Positions 43,355 through 52,229 of a stretch of 64,000 nucleotides of DNA are shown here, one piece after another. Every line of letters starts with the position of its first letter. The stretch's first letter is position 1. This DNA is from Bdellovibrio sp. ZAP7. GTDB taxonomy: Bacteria > Bdellovibrionota > FAC87 > UBA2466. Below the pieces are notes generated by a model. That model was given only the letters and a program-made list of their open reading frames with translations, was not told where the DNA came from and ran no database searches. Where the stretch lies: the NCBI GenBank assembly GCA_945878405.1, contig CAMCTJ010000008.1, forward strand, positions 1 to 64,000, given 5' to 3'. The translations under genes were made by a program, and so were the position numbers.

Positions 43355-44180
43355 GACAAAAGACAGATCCGCCTGATTTCATAAACTCCGTTGTCTCTAC
43401 TTCCCAGACTCTAAAATCCAATCGCTTCAAATGTTCAGCAAAGGTAGGGGACCCCTTTTGTACAATTACATTTTTTCCATCGGGGCAAAAGCAATTGCCA
43501 CAAAAATACTGTCGATTTTCTTCAATGGGGATCTCAACTAAAACTGGAAAAAAAGAACGCAAAAGTTCGAGTCCTTCTTTTGAGAAAGCATCCGGTTGGA
43601 TTGCAGCCACATCTTTTGAAAGAATGGAGAAGCAAGTATCGAGATGATAAAAATCTTTGAGGCGTAGCTCTAACGGAACAATTTCCAATCCAAAACGTTG
43701 AGATAATTCCTCATAAACTTCTTTGTCAGTTCTCGGCCCATAGCCGCCAAATACGACTCCATGATCGGGTGAAAAAATGGCATCTCCATTTCCTTCGAAG
43801 GCGCCGGAGTAATTTAAATGATGAACCGTGAAACCGAGTCCCTTCCATAGTTTTTCAAAATAGGGAACTTCCTGAGCTCTTTCGGCCGAGCGCATTTTTG
43901 AAAGAACTATTTCGTACTTTTGAGTGAACTTATTCCAAAAGGGAAAAGATTGATTAGCTGTAAAAACGATGTCAGGAAGCCCGTGGACTCCCTCCATCTC
44001 GATAACTTTTAGTCCGGTTTCTCGAAAAGTATCAACAAGAGAGCGCCATTCAACTTGAGCGTTTTTCTGGTCAACTTTATTGAGCTGCCCAGAGGCATCC
44101 GTCATGTAAGGATTGATGGCGTAAGCGACTTCAAAATAAGTCGGCTTAGCAACAAGAACGGAATTGAATGTCATAGCCAC
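43332..44180 (-). CDS. Amidinotransferase/DDAH-like guanidino hydrolase
   Basis: 282 residues, pentein fold. Motifs: VFTANQSF, EGNGD (acidic guanidino-binding residues), YHLDTCFSIL (catalytic His with Asp), KSGGSVFCLKL (nucleophilic Cys close to the C-terminus). Pattern fits the arginine deiminase/dimethylarginase-like group (also CtlX-like); the exact substrate, arginine, dimethylarginine or citrulline-related, is not decidable. Confidence 0.8.
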   Translation of the reverse strand: MAMTFNSVLVAKPTYFEVAYAINPYMTDASGQLNKVDQKNAQVEWRSLVDTFRETGLKVIEMEGVHGLPDIVFTANQSFPFWNKFTQKYEIVLSKMRSAERAQEVPYFEKLWKGLGFTVHHLNYSGAFEGNGDAIFSPDHGVVFGGYGPRTDKEVYEELSQRFGLEIVPLELRLKDFYHLDTCFSILSKDVAAIQPDAFSKEGLELLRSFFPVLVEIPIEENRQYFCGNCFCPDGKNVIVQKGSPTFAEHLKRLDFRVWEVETTEFMKSGGSVFCLKLFFPG

Positions 44181-44182
44181 TG

Positions 44183-44728
44183 CTATAGCTCGATAGCAGT
44201 CCCAATAACAGGGGAAAATAGCAGATTCCCGTTTAAAGTTCCGATGCTGGGAGAGAACATAACCAAAGTTCCTTCTCCAACTGTCAAATTGAACGAAGGT
44301 TTTATCAGGAGGGTAAAATACGTATCACTATAATCTTTTCCCCCCGGTTTTGAGGAGTTGTCATAGCTTACCAGTCCGATTCCGGGAGCAAGGCCCAACA
44401 TCAGATAAGCATTCTGGCTAAAATCAAAGCGAGCGGAGACATTCAATAAGAGGGGGATATAGGTACCGAACTTAGGGGTAGTATAGAAATACGTTCCCGT
44501 TTCAAGTCCCCCAAAAAGACCTGAATTGCCTAAAGGAAATCTCGCCCCAACGTGAAGGCCGGGTTGGGCACCAAGGATAGCAGTTGAGACGCCAGTGCCT
44601 ACTTCAACTGTGATGGGCTTTGTTTTTTCGTTTGAGTGGGTTGTAGTAATATTTGTTGGTTGATTACCGGTTGAACCAAAGGCCCCTAAACACAGGACAA
44701 ACAGAGACAGGAAACACAAAAATCGCAT
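44183..44728 (-). CDS. Outer-membrane beta-barrel-type protein
   Basis: 181 residues from the ATG at 44728, chosen because GGAGGGTTGCA precedes it and a signal peptide follows (MRFLCFLSLFVLCLGAFGS). Mature sequence alternates in a barrel pattern (GVSTAILGAQPGLHVGARFPLG, GGLETGTYFYTT, AYLMLGLAPGIGLVSY) and ends VIGTAIEL. 2 bp separate it from the amidinotransferase downstream. Function unknown. Confidence 0.65.
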   Translation of the reverse strand: MRFLCFLSLFVLCLGAFGSTGNQPTNITTTHSNEKTKPITVEVGTGVSTAILGAQPGLHVGARFPLGNSGLFGGLETGTYFYTTPKFGTYIPLLLNVSARFDFSQNAYLMLGLAPGIGLVSYDNSSKPGGKDYSDTYFTLLIKPSFNLTVGEGTLVMFSPSIGTLNGNLLFSPVIGTAIEL

Positions 44729-44786
44729 TGCAACCCTCCAAAAGAGGCTCTCTTTTATCTGAAAATACAACGCGATGCAATATGAT

Positions 44787-45749
44787 TCAGGGGATCCAAG
44801 TGGTGAATCTTTTTTTATCAATAATATCAATTATATGCTTCTTGTCTCGTTTGAGAAGTTTTTCCTCGCTTACGGCTGTTTCGGCGCAAACTAAGGCAAG
44901 AGAATAGCCTTTATAGTGTCTGGCCCGACCCATGAGCCGCTTAGTTCCCATACTTCTCGGGGGGGCTTTTCCAAGAACCAGAAAACTCGTAGGTAAAGCC
45001 CTTAAGTCAATTTGAAGTCGCTTAGAAAACTCACTCCAAAAAGAATCCTGAAAGATCTGGCCGGGAGGTGCCGCAAAAAAATGGCACCAGTGGGGAGTGT
45101 TTTTTAATTTGAGAAGCCCGCAGGTTTCTTGATGAGGACAAGGAGCTAACACCGAAAAGATCTTACGGAAGCGTTCCCTATATTCAATCAATCGAGAGCT
45201 TGAAGCCGGTGTTCCAGGTTCTACCCAAATAACCAGATCTGCTGTTTCAATGAGTGACAAGAGTTCTTTCTCTGCAGCGGGCGAGAGTTCATTGAGAACG
45301 TGACTGACTAACAGAACTCTTTTTTCTTGGTCTATTGTAGAAAGGGTAGTTTCAATTTTGACCTCAGGATATTTTTTGAGAATAGATTCCTGAGCAAATC
45401 GGCAAGCAAGGTGGGATTTATCCATTAAAATAATTTTTTTTACGAAGCCAGGCCCCAGATGCTCCAGAAATTTTCTTGTGGCAACGCCTGTTCCACAGCC
45501 CCAGTCGATTAAAGTGACCGATTCGAGAGATTGCAAAGAGGGTGTTTCTTTTAGCTCACGAATAACCGAATCCCATTTCCACCCGATCCGTTGGGCAAAA
45601 GTGAAATCGTACTGAGCTAAAACTTCAGCGTTTTTCCAATAACTTTCAGGAGAAAAATCTTCAGATAAGAAACAGTTTCGAAGATGCTCTAGAATCTTCC
45701 AGTTCGGGCTAAAGGCCCTTTGAATTTCCAGTTTTTCGGATCGCGACAT
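44787..45749 (-). CDS. Rsm22-family small-subunit rRNA methyltransferase
   Basis: 320 residues. SAM motif LIDWGCGTGVATRKFLEHLG (~85), motif LVSHVLNEL, then WVEPGTPASSSRLIEYRE and a cysteine set CPHQETC plus HWCHFF, which in Rsm22 proteins binds a metal or Fe-S cluster. Rsm22 is an assembly-linked methyltransferase of mitochondrial ribosomes with bacterial homologues of uncertain target. The start overlaps the preceding gene by 61 bp. Confidence 0.85.
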   Translation of the reverse strand: MSRSEKLEIQRAFSPNWKILEHLRNCFLSEDFSPESYWKNAEVLAQYDFTFAQRIGWKWDSVIRELKETPSLQSLESVTLIDWGCGTGVATRKFLEHLGPGFVKKIILMDKSHLACRFAQESILKKYPEVKIETTLSTIDQEKRVLLVSHVLNELSPAAEKELLSLIETADLVIWVEPGTPASSSRLIEYRERFRKIFSVLAPCPHQETCGLLKLKNTPHWCHFFAAPPGQIFQDSFWSEFSKRLQIDLRALPTSFLVLGKAPPRSMGTKRLMGRARHYKGYSLALVCAETAVSEEKLLKRDKKHIIDIIDKKRFTTWIP

Positions 45750-46690
45750 TCGTATCTATTGTAGTCGAAATAACCTTTTGCAGAATGTGTTTTTACACAA
45801 GCTAGGCCTTTATCACAGGAATATTCGAAGAGCCCTCGCGAACCTTTTCCAGGGCAAGCCCCTCCCACGGATGAGCGAGCCCTACACTCTGAAACAAAAC
45901 TACCGTTCTGATCCTTGGTTAAAATACATCTCCCTCTCAGCCAGTCGGAGTCTTCTCGGTAGCAATCGGTATCGAGAGTACAAACGGGGGCATCCACTCG
46001 ATAACTCAACGTTGAAAGTCGGGCATTTACATCTTCCCTTATTGTTTTTAAAACGGAACCAAGGCACTGGTTACATTTTTTTTCGATGTCTTTTTGCGTA
46101 GTGAATGCGGGAACTTCTCCAATGGGACAGATATCCTCATCTTCAAAAAAATCAGATCGCATCTTTTCGGTGTTGGTACCTGAAGAGTAACTAAAGACTG
46201 GGGAATCCGCAGTGAGGGTCAACCCTGCTTGCTGGTAATCGTTGAGGGATGCTCGATGAAGCACCTGACAATTCACTTTTCCCGGAACGAGTAAGGCTCT
46301 TCCTTTTGAATCCCAAATATTTGTTTCGGGATCAATATTCTCAGCTCTGAAAAACCAACGTGAGTTAGTTTCATTGCGAACAGATAATTCAATAGTTCCC
46401 ACGACAGCAAGGGGACCTGCTTTTACGGTGATTCTTGCTGGAGTAATTGTGGTCCCCGAAATGTCCAGGATTCCTTCTTGATGAGTTCTTACCCTCGGTT
46501 CTCTATCGGGGTTTTCTTTTGGGGATTTCGTGGTTTCCTCTGAAGCACTTGGTCTCGAGTTGAGTATTTGAAAAAGATAGCTATCTAAATGGTTGCCTGT
46601 AGAGCTCTGAGTTTCGTGTTCCGCATAAAGGGGAATAGATACCGCCAAAAACGCACCGGCGATTAAAATTTGAAAAGTCTTTCTCATCAT
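45689..46690 (-). CDS. Secreted cysteine-rich protein of unknown function
   Basis: 333 residues from the ATG at 46690 (next codon is ATG too), starting a signal peptide (MRKTFQILIAGAFLAVSIPLYA). About a dozen cysteines are concentrated in the C-terminal half (KKCNQCLG, PVCTLDTDCYRED, GRCILT, ECRARSSVGGACPGKG, YSCDKGLACVKT, YECRD), resembling disulfide-knotted or EGF-like modules. The middle (TITPARITVKAGPLAVVGTIEL) is beta-rich. Upstream of and overlapping the Rsm22 gene. Confidence 0.65.
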   Translation of the reverse strand: MMRKTFQILIAGAFLAVSIPLYAEHETQSSTGNHLDSYLFQILNSRPSASEETTKSPKENPDREPRVRTHQEGILDISGTTITPARITVKAGPLAVVGTIELSVRNETNSRWFFRAENIDPETNIWDSKGRALLVPGKVNCQVLHRASLNDYQQAGLTLTADSPVFSYSSGTNTEKMRSDFFEDEDICPIGEVPAFTTQKDIEKKCNQCLGSVLKTIREDVNARLSTLSYRVDAPVCTLDTDCYREDSDWLRGRCILTKDQNGSFVSECRARSSVGGACPGKGSRGLFEYSCDKGLACVKTHSAKGYFDYNRYECRDPKNWKFKGPLARTGRF

Positions 46691-46815
46691 ACGTTCTACA
46701 AGGCTCCATTCCACGGAAGGAGCGGCCTCAGGAGCCTCTTCTGCAAAATTGAATACCCTCGGCCCTACAGTATTAAACACATTAATTTCGGTTACTTAAG
46801 CGCGGTCTTTACCGA

Positions 46816-46841
46816 CTGAATACTGGATCATTGTTATTCAG
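46816..46841. promoter_or_regulatory. Inverted repeat in promoter region of the Ntn-hydrolase gene
   Basis: CTGAATA (46816-46822) and TATTCAG (46835-46841) form a 7-bp dyad with a 12-base spacer, about 50 bp before the ATG at 46893. It could be an operator; no regulator is known. Confidence 0.25.
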
Positions 46842-46892
46842 CTGTAAATCAGGTAAACACGGCGCATCATTTTTGGCTATGAAAGGGCAGAT

Positions 46893-47951
46893 ATGGCGCT
46901 AGTTCGGCTGGTTGGCTTGGTTTTCTTGATCTCACCTCTTGTTTCGTTGGCCTGTAGTTCTTTTTACTGGAAAGGATCCGAAGGAAGTTATTTGGGAAAA
47001 AGCTACGATTGGCATCATGATCAAGCGCTTCTCTTAGTTAATAAACGAAACGTAAAGAAAACAGGATTTACCGTCAGACCTTGGGAAGCCGGTCCCCAAT
47101 GGGTTTCCAAATATGGAAGCCTTACTTTTAACCAGTATGGCAGAGAGTTTCCCAACGGCGGTATGAATGAAGAAGGCCTTACCATAGAAGTTTTGTGGTT
47201 AAACGCTAGCGAATATGAAGGATTTGATTTTCGACCGGTCTTAAACCAGCTCACCTGGGTGCAATACCAATTAGATAATTTTGGTCTTGTTTCAGAAGTC
47301 ATCGAAGCACTTCCTCGGTTTCGGGTGTCGCCCATTCAAGGAAAAATCCACTACTTTATTTGTGATCGAACCTCAAATTGTGCGGTCGTCGAATGGCTCC
47401 ATGGGAAGCCAGTTGTTCATTCGGGGACTGATATGGATCCGAAAGCCATAACCAATAGCAGTTACGAGGCGTCTAAAACTGAGTTTGAGAGAACTCAGCG
47501 CCTGAGAAACATGCTCTATCTCAATGCTTCAGTTGATGAGAGTTCACTCTCAAGATTTGTAAGACTTGCAACTTTACTTAAAATGGAAATCCCATCGCTT
47601 GAATCCAGCTTTTCTATTTTAGATTCTGTTTCGATGGCTAATCTCACGACCTGGAATATTGTTTACAACTTAGAAACTCGAGAAGTTTTTTACCGAACAA
47701 AACGCAATCCAGAGATTCGGTCTTTAAATTTAAATTCGTTTGATTTTGATTGTTCCAGTCCCACTTTAATGTTGGACATTCAAAGCGGGCGGGAATCCGT
47801 AGATCAGCAATTTGTTCCCTTTAGTTATCAGCGAAACTATGAAATCGTGATGGATGGCTTGAGTGATATCCAGTTTTCTTGGGTTTTAGCTCCCTTACTA
47901 AATCGATACCCGCAAACAACTTATTGTGTGAATCAGAAAACTAGTGGCTAG
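46893..47951 (+). CDS. Exported choloylglycine-hydrolase-family (Ntn, C59-like) amidase
   Basis: 352 residues. After a signal peptide (VRLVGLVFLISPLVSLA) the mature chain begins with Cys21, the Ntn nucleophile (ACSSFYWKG). Typical residues follow: SYDWHHDQ (Arg/Asp region), GGMNEEGLTIEVLWL and TNSSYEASK. The family includes bile-salt hydrolases, penicillin V acylases and N-acyl-homoserine-lactone acylases. Environmental Gram-negative members are often quorum-quenching acylases; the substrate here is inference. Confidence 0.85.
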   Translation: MALVRLVGLVFLISPLVSLACSSFYWKGSEGSYLGKSYDWHHDQALLLVNKRNVKKTGFTVRPWEAGPQWVSKYGSLTFNQYGREFPNGGMNEEGLTIEVLWLNASEYEGFDFRPVLNQLTWVQYQLDNFGLVSEVIEALPRFRVSPIQGKIHYFICDRTSNCAVVEWLHGKPVVHSGTDMDPKAITNSSYEASKTEFERTQRLRNMLYLNASVDESSLSRFVRLATLLKMEIPSLESSFSILDSVSMANLTTWNIVYNLETREVFYRTKRNPEIRSLNLNSFDFDCSSPTLMLDIQSGRESVDQQFVPFSYQRNYEIVMDGLSDIQFSWVLAPLLNRYPQTTYCVNQKTSG

Positions 47952-49191
47952 CCTGCCAATCCCAGTTAAAAATGGATTGGTAGTGTTCATTGATTGACCG
48001 GCTATCTACAGAAATAGCGGTTTCTCGATTGTTTTCTACAGAGTTCTGATTCCAATTGATTGAACTGATCAAAGTTTTATACCCATCCGCCAAAGCGCCT
48101 TTGTTATGGATGTACTTCACTTTCATTTTGGGTAAATCAGCAATTGCAGCTTGAATGGGAAGATGGTTTTCTTTTGCAACGTTCTCAAGCATTGCCAGTA
48201 GTTTCATTTCAGGATCGTTATCGCCGCCGAAAACAGTCGAATCATTTACCAAGACACGAATTTTTACGCCCCGCTTGGCAGCCGCTACAATCGCGTTGAA
48301 CAACGGAGATACTTCTCCCGTTTTTCCCCACATCGGATTAAAACTCATTAATTCCACATCCAAAGTTTCTTGGGCCGATTCAATAAAAGCCATCAATCCA
48401 ACCATGCTGGATTCAGGAGAGGTCAAAAACTCGACATTATCTGCATCTAGAGTTTTTGGTTCATCAGAAAGCATCCAAGAGAATCGATTTTCTATTCTGG
48501 TTGCAACGTTCTGCATGCTTTCAATCCAATCGGCAACGCGACCCAAAATTTTTGGCAGGGGGATTTTAGGGCTATATAGGGTTACTAAATCACCATGCGA
48601 AGTATTGATATCTTTTCGAAAGACCTTTAGAAAATTGCGAGACATTTGCTCGTCATAGATAAACGTTTGCCAACCGCGAGTCCCGCCAGTTGACCCAGGT
48701 TCTGGTTGTCCAGAGGGGGAATAATTTTCTGAGCCAACCATTACACCCTTTTCGTCAATCACGATGTACTTTGCATGGTTATATCGGAATCTTCTTTTTC
48801 CTTTGGGAGTTTCAGAAGTCATCACCCAGTAACCATGTAGCTGCGATCCCGAATTAGCTTCCATCGCCTTTGCAATTTTCTTTTGAATGTCTTTTGCTTC
48901 AGGGACTAAGCCGCCTACGGGTTGGCCTTCTTGAAGAAGTTCAACTCTGACCCCTTCATTGATCTTTTGAATTAAGGCATCTGCTACATCATACGAAGTT
49001 AACTCGTACGCATTCATCACGATACTTTTTTGGGCACTTAAAATGGCTCGAAGAGATAAGACTAAATTACTTCTTGGTGATTCGGAAACATCCAGAGTTA
49101 CCGCCCCCAAAGAGGCGGAGAGAATGGAAATGACAGCAAGTAATAATCTTCGGGACAGACTGCCAATTAGGGCGTCGAGGTGATCCATCAA
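47941..49191 (-). CDS. Exported phospholipase D-like protein with two HKD motifs
   Basis: 416 residues with an N-terminal hydrophobic export segment (LLLAVISILSASLGAVT). Both catalytic HxKx4D motifs are intact: HAKYIVID (~137) and HNKGALAD (~360). The pair defines the PLD superfamily (phospholipases, cardiolipin synthases, nucleases). The export signal argues for an extracytoplasmic phospholipase or nuclease rather than cardiolipin synthase. Convergent with the Ntn gene, overlapping it by 11 bp. Confidence 0.85.
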   Translation of the reverse strand: MMDHLDALIGSLSRRLLLAVISILSASLGAVTLDVSESPRSNLVLSLRAILSAQKSIVMNAYELTSYDVADALIQKINEGVRVELLQEGQPVGGLVPEAKDIQKKIAKAMEANSGSQLHGYWVMTSETPKGKRRFRYNHAKYIVIDEKGVMVGSENYSPSGQPEPGSTGGTRGWQTFIYDEQMSRNFLKVFRKDINTSHGDLVTLYSPKIPLPKILGRVADWIESMQNVATRIENRFSWMLSDEPKTLDADNVEFLTSPESSMVGLMAFIESAQETLDVELMSFNPMWGKTGEVSPLFNAIVAAAKRGVKIRVLVNDSTVFGGDNDPEMKLLAMLENVAKENHLPIQAAIADLPKMKVKYIHNKGALADGYKTLISSINWNQNSVENNRETAISVDSRSINEHYQSIFNWDWQASH

Positions 49192-49367
49192 GTTGTTTCC
49201 CCCGTAAGTTATTTACACCAAGTCAAACATAGAGGAAGCCATCCGGCAACGCACAGAGTGCTAATATTTGGTTAGGATTTTGTTAGCAAAAATGGCCCCT
49301 TGGTGCCGCGAGTTAAGTACATGAAATGGCGAAAATTACTCAGTGCCCGATAAACTTAAGCTGTGGT

Positions 49368-50288
49368 ATGTCAATGAGAATGAAAGCACTGGTTACGGGC
49401 GGAGCAGGATTTATCGGTTCTCAACTCGCGTTATGGCTCGAAAAAGAGGGCCATACAGTGACTGTCATGGATGATTTTTTTTCTGCGGACTCTAGAAACT
49501 TAACAGGATTTAGTGGAAGAATTCTGAGACAGGATGTTTCTCAGGATTTCGAGTGCTCTGAAAAGTTTGATTCTATTTTCCATCAAGCGGCAATTACTGA
49601 CCCACGCTATCCAACAGACGACGAAGTATTTAAGCGAAACGTAAATGGATTTAAAAATATTCTTAGCCTGGCAAAAAAACACGGTTCGAAAGTCGTATAC
49701 GCCTCTACTGCTGGAGTTTATGGAAACGGGCCAGTGCCTATGAAAGAGGATCAAGTTAAAGAGTGTGTGACTGCGTACGCACTTTCTAAACTTGAGATGG
49801 AAAGAATGGCCAAGGAAAATGAAGGACAGATTCGCCTCGTAGGACTTCGTTATTTCAATGTCTTTGGCCCTCATGAAATTCATAAGGGTCGACCCGCCTC
49901 GATGATTTATCATCTGTGGAAGCAAATGCGTGAGGGAAAACGCCCTCGATTATTCCAATGGGGAGAACAAATTCGAGACTTCATTTATGTGAAAGATGTA
50001 GTGAAAGCTAATTTGTGTGCCCTAACAGCAGCTCCAGGTGTTTACAATGTTGGGACGGGTGTTGGGACTTCCTTCAATCAATTGGTTACGTATCTCAATG
50101 AAGCGATGGGCACTGGAATGGAACCTGAATATTTCGAGATGCCTTTTGATGGAAAAACCTATCAGCACCATACGCTAGCGGACATCGAAACCGCCAAGAA
50201 GCACCTGCATTTTGAGGCTGATTGGAAAATGAGCGAAGCGGTTAAAGATTATGTCGGCTTCTTAGACGCCAATGTCCTCATTCCATAA
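49368..50288 (+). CDS. ADP-heptose 6-epimerase-like NAD epimerase (HldD-like)
   Basis: 306 residues from the ATG at 49368; ATGs at 49374 and 49380 and an upstream one at 49326 are also in frame and no strong ribosome site decides. LVTGGAGFIGSQLA, VMDDF, FHQAAITD, catalytic STAG and YALSK (Y-x3-K), LRYFNVFGP, IRDFIYVKDVV. The FNVFGP and RDFIYVKD motifs and lengths are as in HldD, which makes ADP-L-glycero-D-manno-heptose for LPS core. Another epimerase specificity is possible. 3' end overlaps the cytosine deaminase by 27 bp. Confidence 0.78.
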   Translation: MSMRMKALVTGGAGFIGSQLALWLEKEGHTVTVMDDFFSADSRNLTGFSGRILRQDVSQDFECSEKFDSIFHQAAITDPRYPTDDEVFKRNVNGFKNILSLAKKHGSKVVYASTAGVYGNGPVPMKEDQVKECVTAYALSKLEMERMAKENEGQIRLVGLRYFNVFGPHEIHKGRPASMIYHLWKQMREGKRPRLFQWGEQIRDFIYVKDVVKANLCALTAAPGVYNVGTGVGTSFNQLVTYLNEAMGTGMEPEYFEMPFDGKTYQHHTLADIETAKKHLHFEADWKMSEAVKDYVGFLDANVLIP

Positions 50289-50699
50289 TTGAGGATTTTT
50301 CTGAATAAACTCTTCCATGAGTTGAATACATTCCGAATTTTGAAGGATAGAAAGAGAAACCCCTCTTGAACGCACATAGGTTTCAGGCCCTTGAAAGGTC
50401 TTGTTTTCTCCAATTACAATTCGTGGAATTTTATAGAGTAGGGCAGTCCCGCTACACATATCGCAAGGGGAAAGCGTTGAATAAAGAACGGCTCTCTCAT
50501 AGTCTTTGGCTTTGAGACGGCCCGCATTTTCCAAACAGTCCATTTCTGCATGTAAGATTGCACTGCTTTTTTGAACTCTTCGATTATGACCCCTGCCTAC
50601 TATTTTTCCATCAATGACTAATACAGAACCAATGGGGATGCCTCCCTCTTTGAGTCCTTGTTTAGCCTCTTCGATAGCTGCTTGGAGAAAAGGATCCAT
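50262..50699 (-). CDS. Fungal-type cytosine deaminase
   Basis: 145 residues, zinc CDA-fold deaminase. Zinc His/Glu in LHAEMDCLENAGRL and cysteines in TLSPCDMCSG. The string GGIPIGSVL, then GRGHNRRVQKSSAILHAE, YSTLSPCDMCSGTALLYKIPRIVIGEN and the end PQLWNEDIGV resembles yeast FCY1 far more than bacterial CodA. Converts cytosine to uracil. It starts at the stop of the subtilase gene (1-bp overlap). Confidence 0.85.
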   Translation of the reverse strand: MDPFLQAAIEEAKQGLKEGGIPIGSVLVIDGKIVGRGHNRRVQKSSAILHAEMDCLENAGRLKAKDYERAVLYSTLSPCDMCSGTALLYKIPRIVIGENKTFQGPETYVRSRGVSLSILQNSECIQLMEEFIQKNPQLWNEDIGV

Positions 50700-52075
50700 C
50701 AGTATTTGGAAATAGTATCTGCCGCTTTAAAGACATTCAGACGGCCTTCAGTAATCGTGATTCCTTTGAGACTCGAAACCGGATCCACGGATTTTAAGAG
50801 AATGTCTTTCAACAGTTTTGCCCCTTCCGCGGGCTGGGATTGATAAAGCTGGGCAAAGTTCTTACTGGCCACACTGTGAAGAAGAGCAACGGCTCCTGTA
50901 ACGTGAGGAGTGGCCATTGAGGTTCCGGTTAATTTTTTAGTTTTATTACCGGGAACAGTGCTCAGAATATCAGTGCCGGGAGCACCCAGGTGAATTGTCT
51001 TAGCCCCATAGCCAGCACCATCTTTGTATTTTTCGTCTTCTGAGTCTGTGTTAGTTACCGAAATAATGTATGAACTTTTGCAGCCCGACGGAACATCTCC
51101 GTCACTATCCACATCAACATCTGAATTTGAAGTAGCTACGACAGAAATAATGCCTAGCTTTCCCATTTCATTATAGAGATCATTCCAGGCGGCAAAATCA
51201 CTGCTAGCACAGTCTGCTCTATCCACTCCAAAACTTGAATTAGTTACGACGATATTAGCTCCCTTTTTTCCTTTGGATTCCAGCCAAAGTTTCTTTTGAG
51301 CGATGACGTAACCATAAGCTCTTGCGACAACGGAAGTTTCCCCTGATGAACCAGCAACTCCCATGATTTTGGTGTTCCAGTTCACGCCCGAGACTTGCAA
51401 TTTATTGTTGCCTTGAGCACCTAAAATGCCAGCAACGTGGGTACCGTGGAGAAAATCCATATCGGTTGGATTGCCAGCTAGAGTCCCATTTTCTTCAACT
51501 GCGTTCCAACCATTCACATCATCGATATATCCATTTTTATCATCATCCACGCCGTTTCCGGGGGTTTCTCCGGAGTTTGTCCAAATATTGTTCTGAAGAT
51601 CTTTGTGATTCACATCGAGTCCGCCATCAACAACGGCGACCACCACTTCATTACCGTGGGCATCTTTTCCGCCTGTTCCAATTTCCCAGGCTTGGGTTGT
51701 TCCAATATCTCCCCGAGCACTCAAACCATTCAAACTCCACTGAGCCTTTAATTCTGGATCATTAGGACTTTGACGTAACTTCACCACATGATCGGGATGA
51801 GCGTAACGGATAAGCCCAGATTTATTGGAAAAAGTTTTTAAAAAAGAAGAGCTGAGAGAGGATTTTTTAAAGGTCACCGAGTACAGATTTAAAGAAGGGA
51901 CCAAGGCCTCAACTTTTTCTACCTCTTGATTTTGAAGTAAGGTTTGAATTTCTTCGTGTTTCAAACCATCCTGAAATCGGACAATGATCTTTTTAGGATT
52001 GGAAGTAAGAGCCGAAGCCTGACTTGCCATCCAGAAAGCCAATCCGAAGCCGAACATACGTAGGTGCTTAGCCAT
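50699..52075 (-). CDS. Secreted subtilisin-like serine protease (S8)
   Basis: 458 residues from the ATG at 52075, preceded by GGGGGAAATCACAA; upstream in-frame ATG (52120) lacks one. Signal peptide (HLRMFGFGLAFWMASQASA), an inhibitor-type prodomain to ~100 (IIVRFQDGLKHEEIQTLL) and the S8 domain. Triad: Asp in VAVVDGGLDVNH (~150), His in LHGTHVAGI (~212), Ser in LTGTSMATPHVTGA (~385), plus the Ca-like loop DVDSDGDVPSGC. Exported endopeptidase. Confidence 0.92.
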   Translation of the reverse strand: MAKHLRMFGFGLAFWMASQASALTSNPKKIIVRFQDGLKHEEIQTLLQNQEVEKVEALVPSLNLYSVTFKKSSLSSSFLKTFSNKSGLIRYAHPDHVVKLRQSPNDPELKAQWSLNGLSARGDIGTTQAWEIGTGGKDAHGNEVVVAVVDGGLDVNHKDLQNNIWTNSGETPGNGVDDDKNGYIDDVNGWNAVEENGTLAGNPTDMDFLHGTHVAGILGAQGNNKLQVSGVNWNTKIMGVAGSSGETSVVARAYGYVIAQKKLWLESKGKKGANIVVTNSSFGVDRADCASSDFAAWNDLYNEMGKLGIISVVATSNSDVDVDSDGDVPSGCKSSYIISVTNTDSEDEKYKDGAGYGAKTIHLGAPGTDILSTVPGNKTKKLTGTSMATPHVTGAVALLHSVASKNFAQLYQSQPAEGAKLLKDILLKSVDPVSSLKGITITEGRLNVFKAADTISKY

Positions 52076-52229
52076 TTGTGATTTCCCCCAAAAATCTAAC
52101 CAAAAACCAAAAACCAACAACTTGTACTGCTTGTGTGGAGGTGAAGCTAGTCAGCTTGGTGCCATTTTGAAACCTCTAAAAGCCCAAAAGGGTTTTTAGT
52201 GTTAGCGGATGTTTCTATTTTTTGTGACG

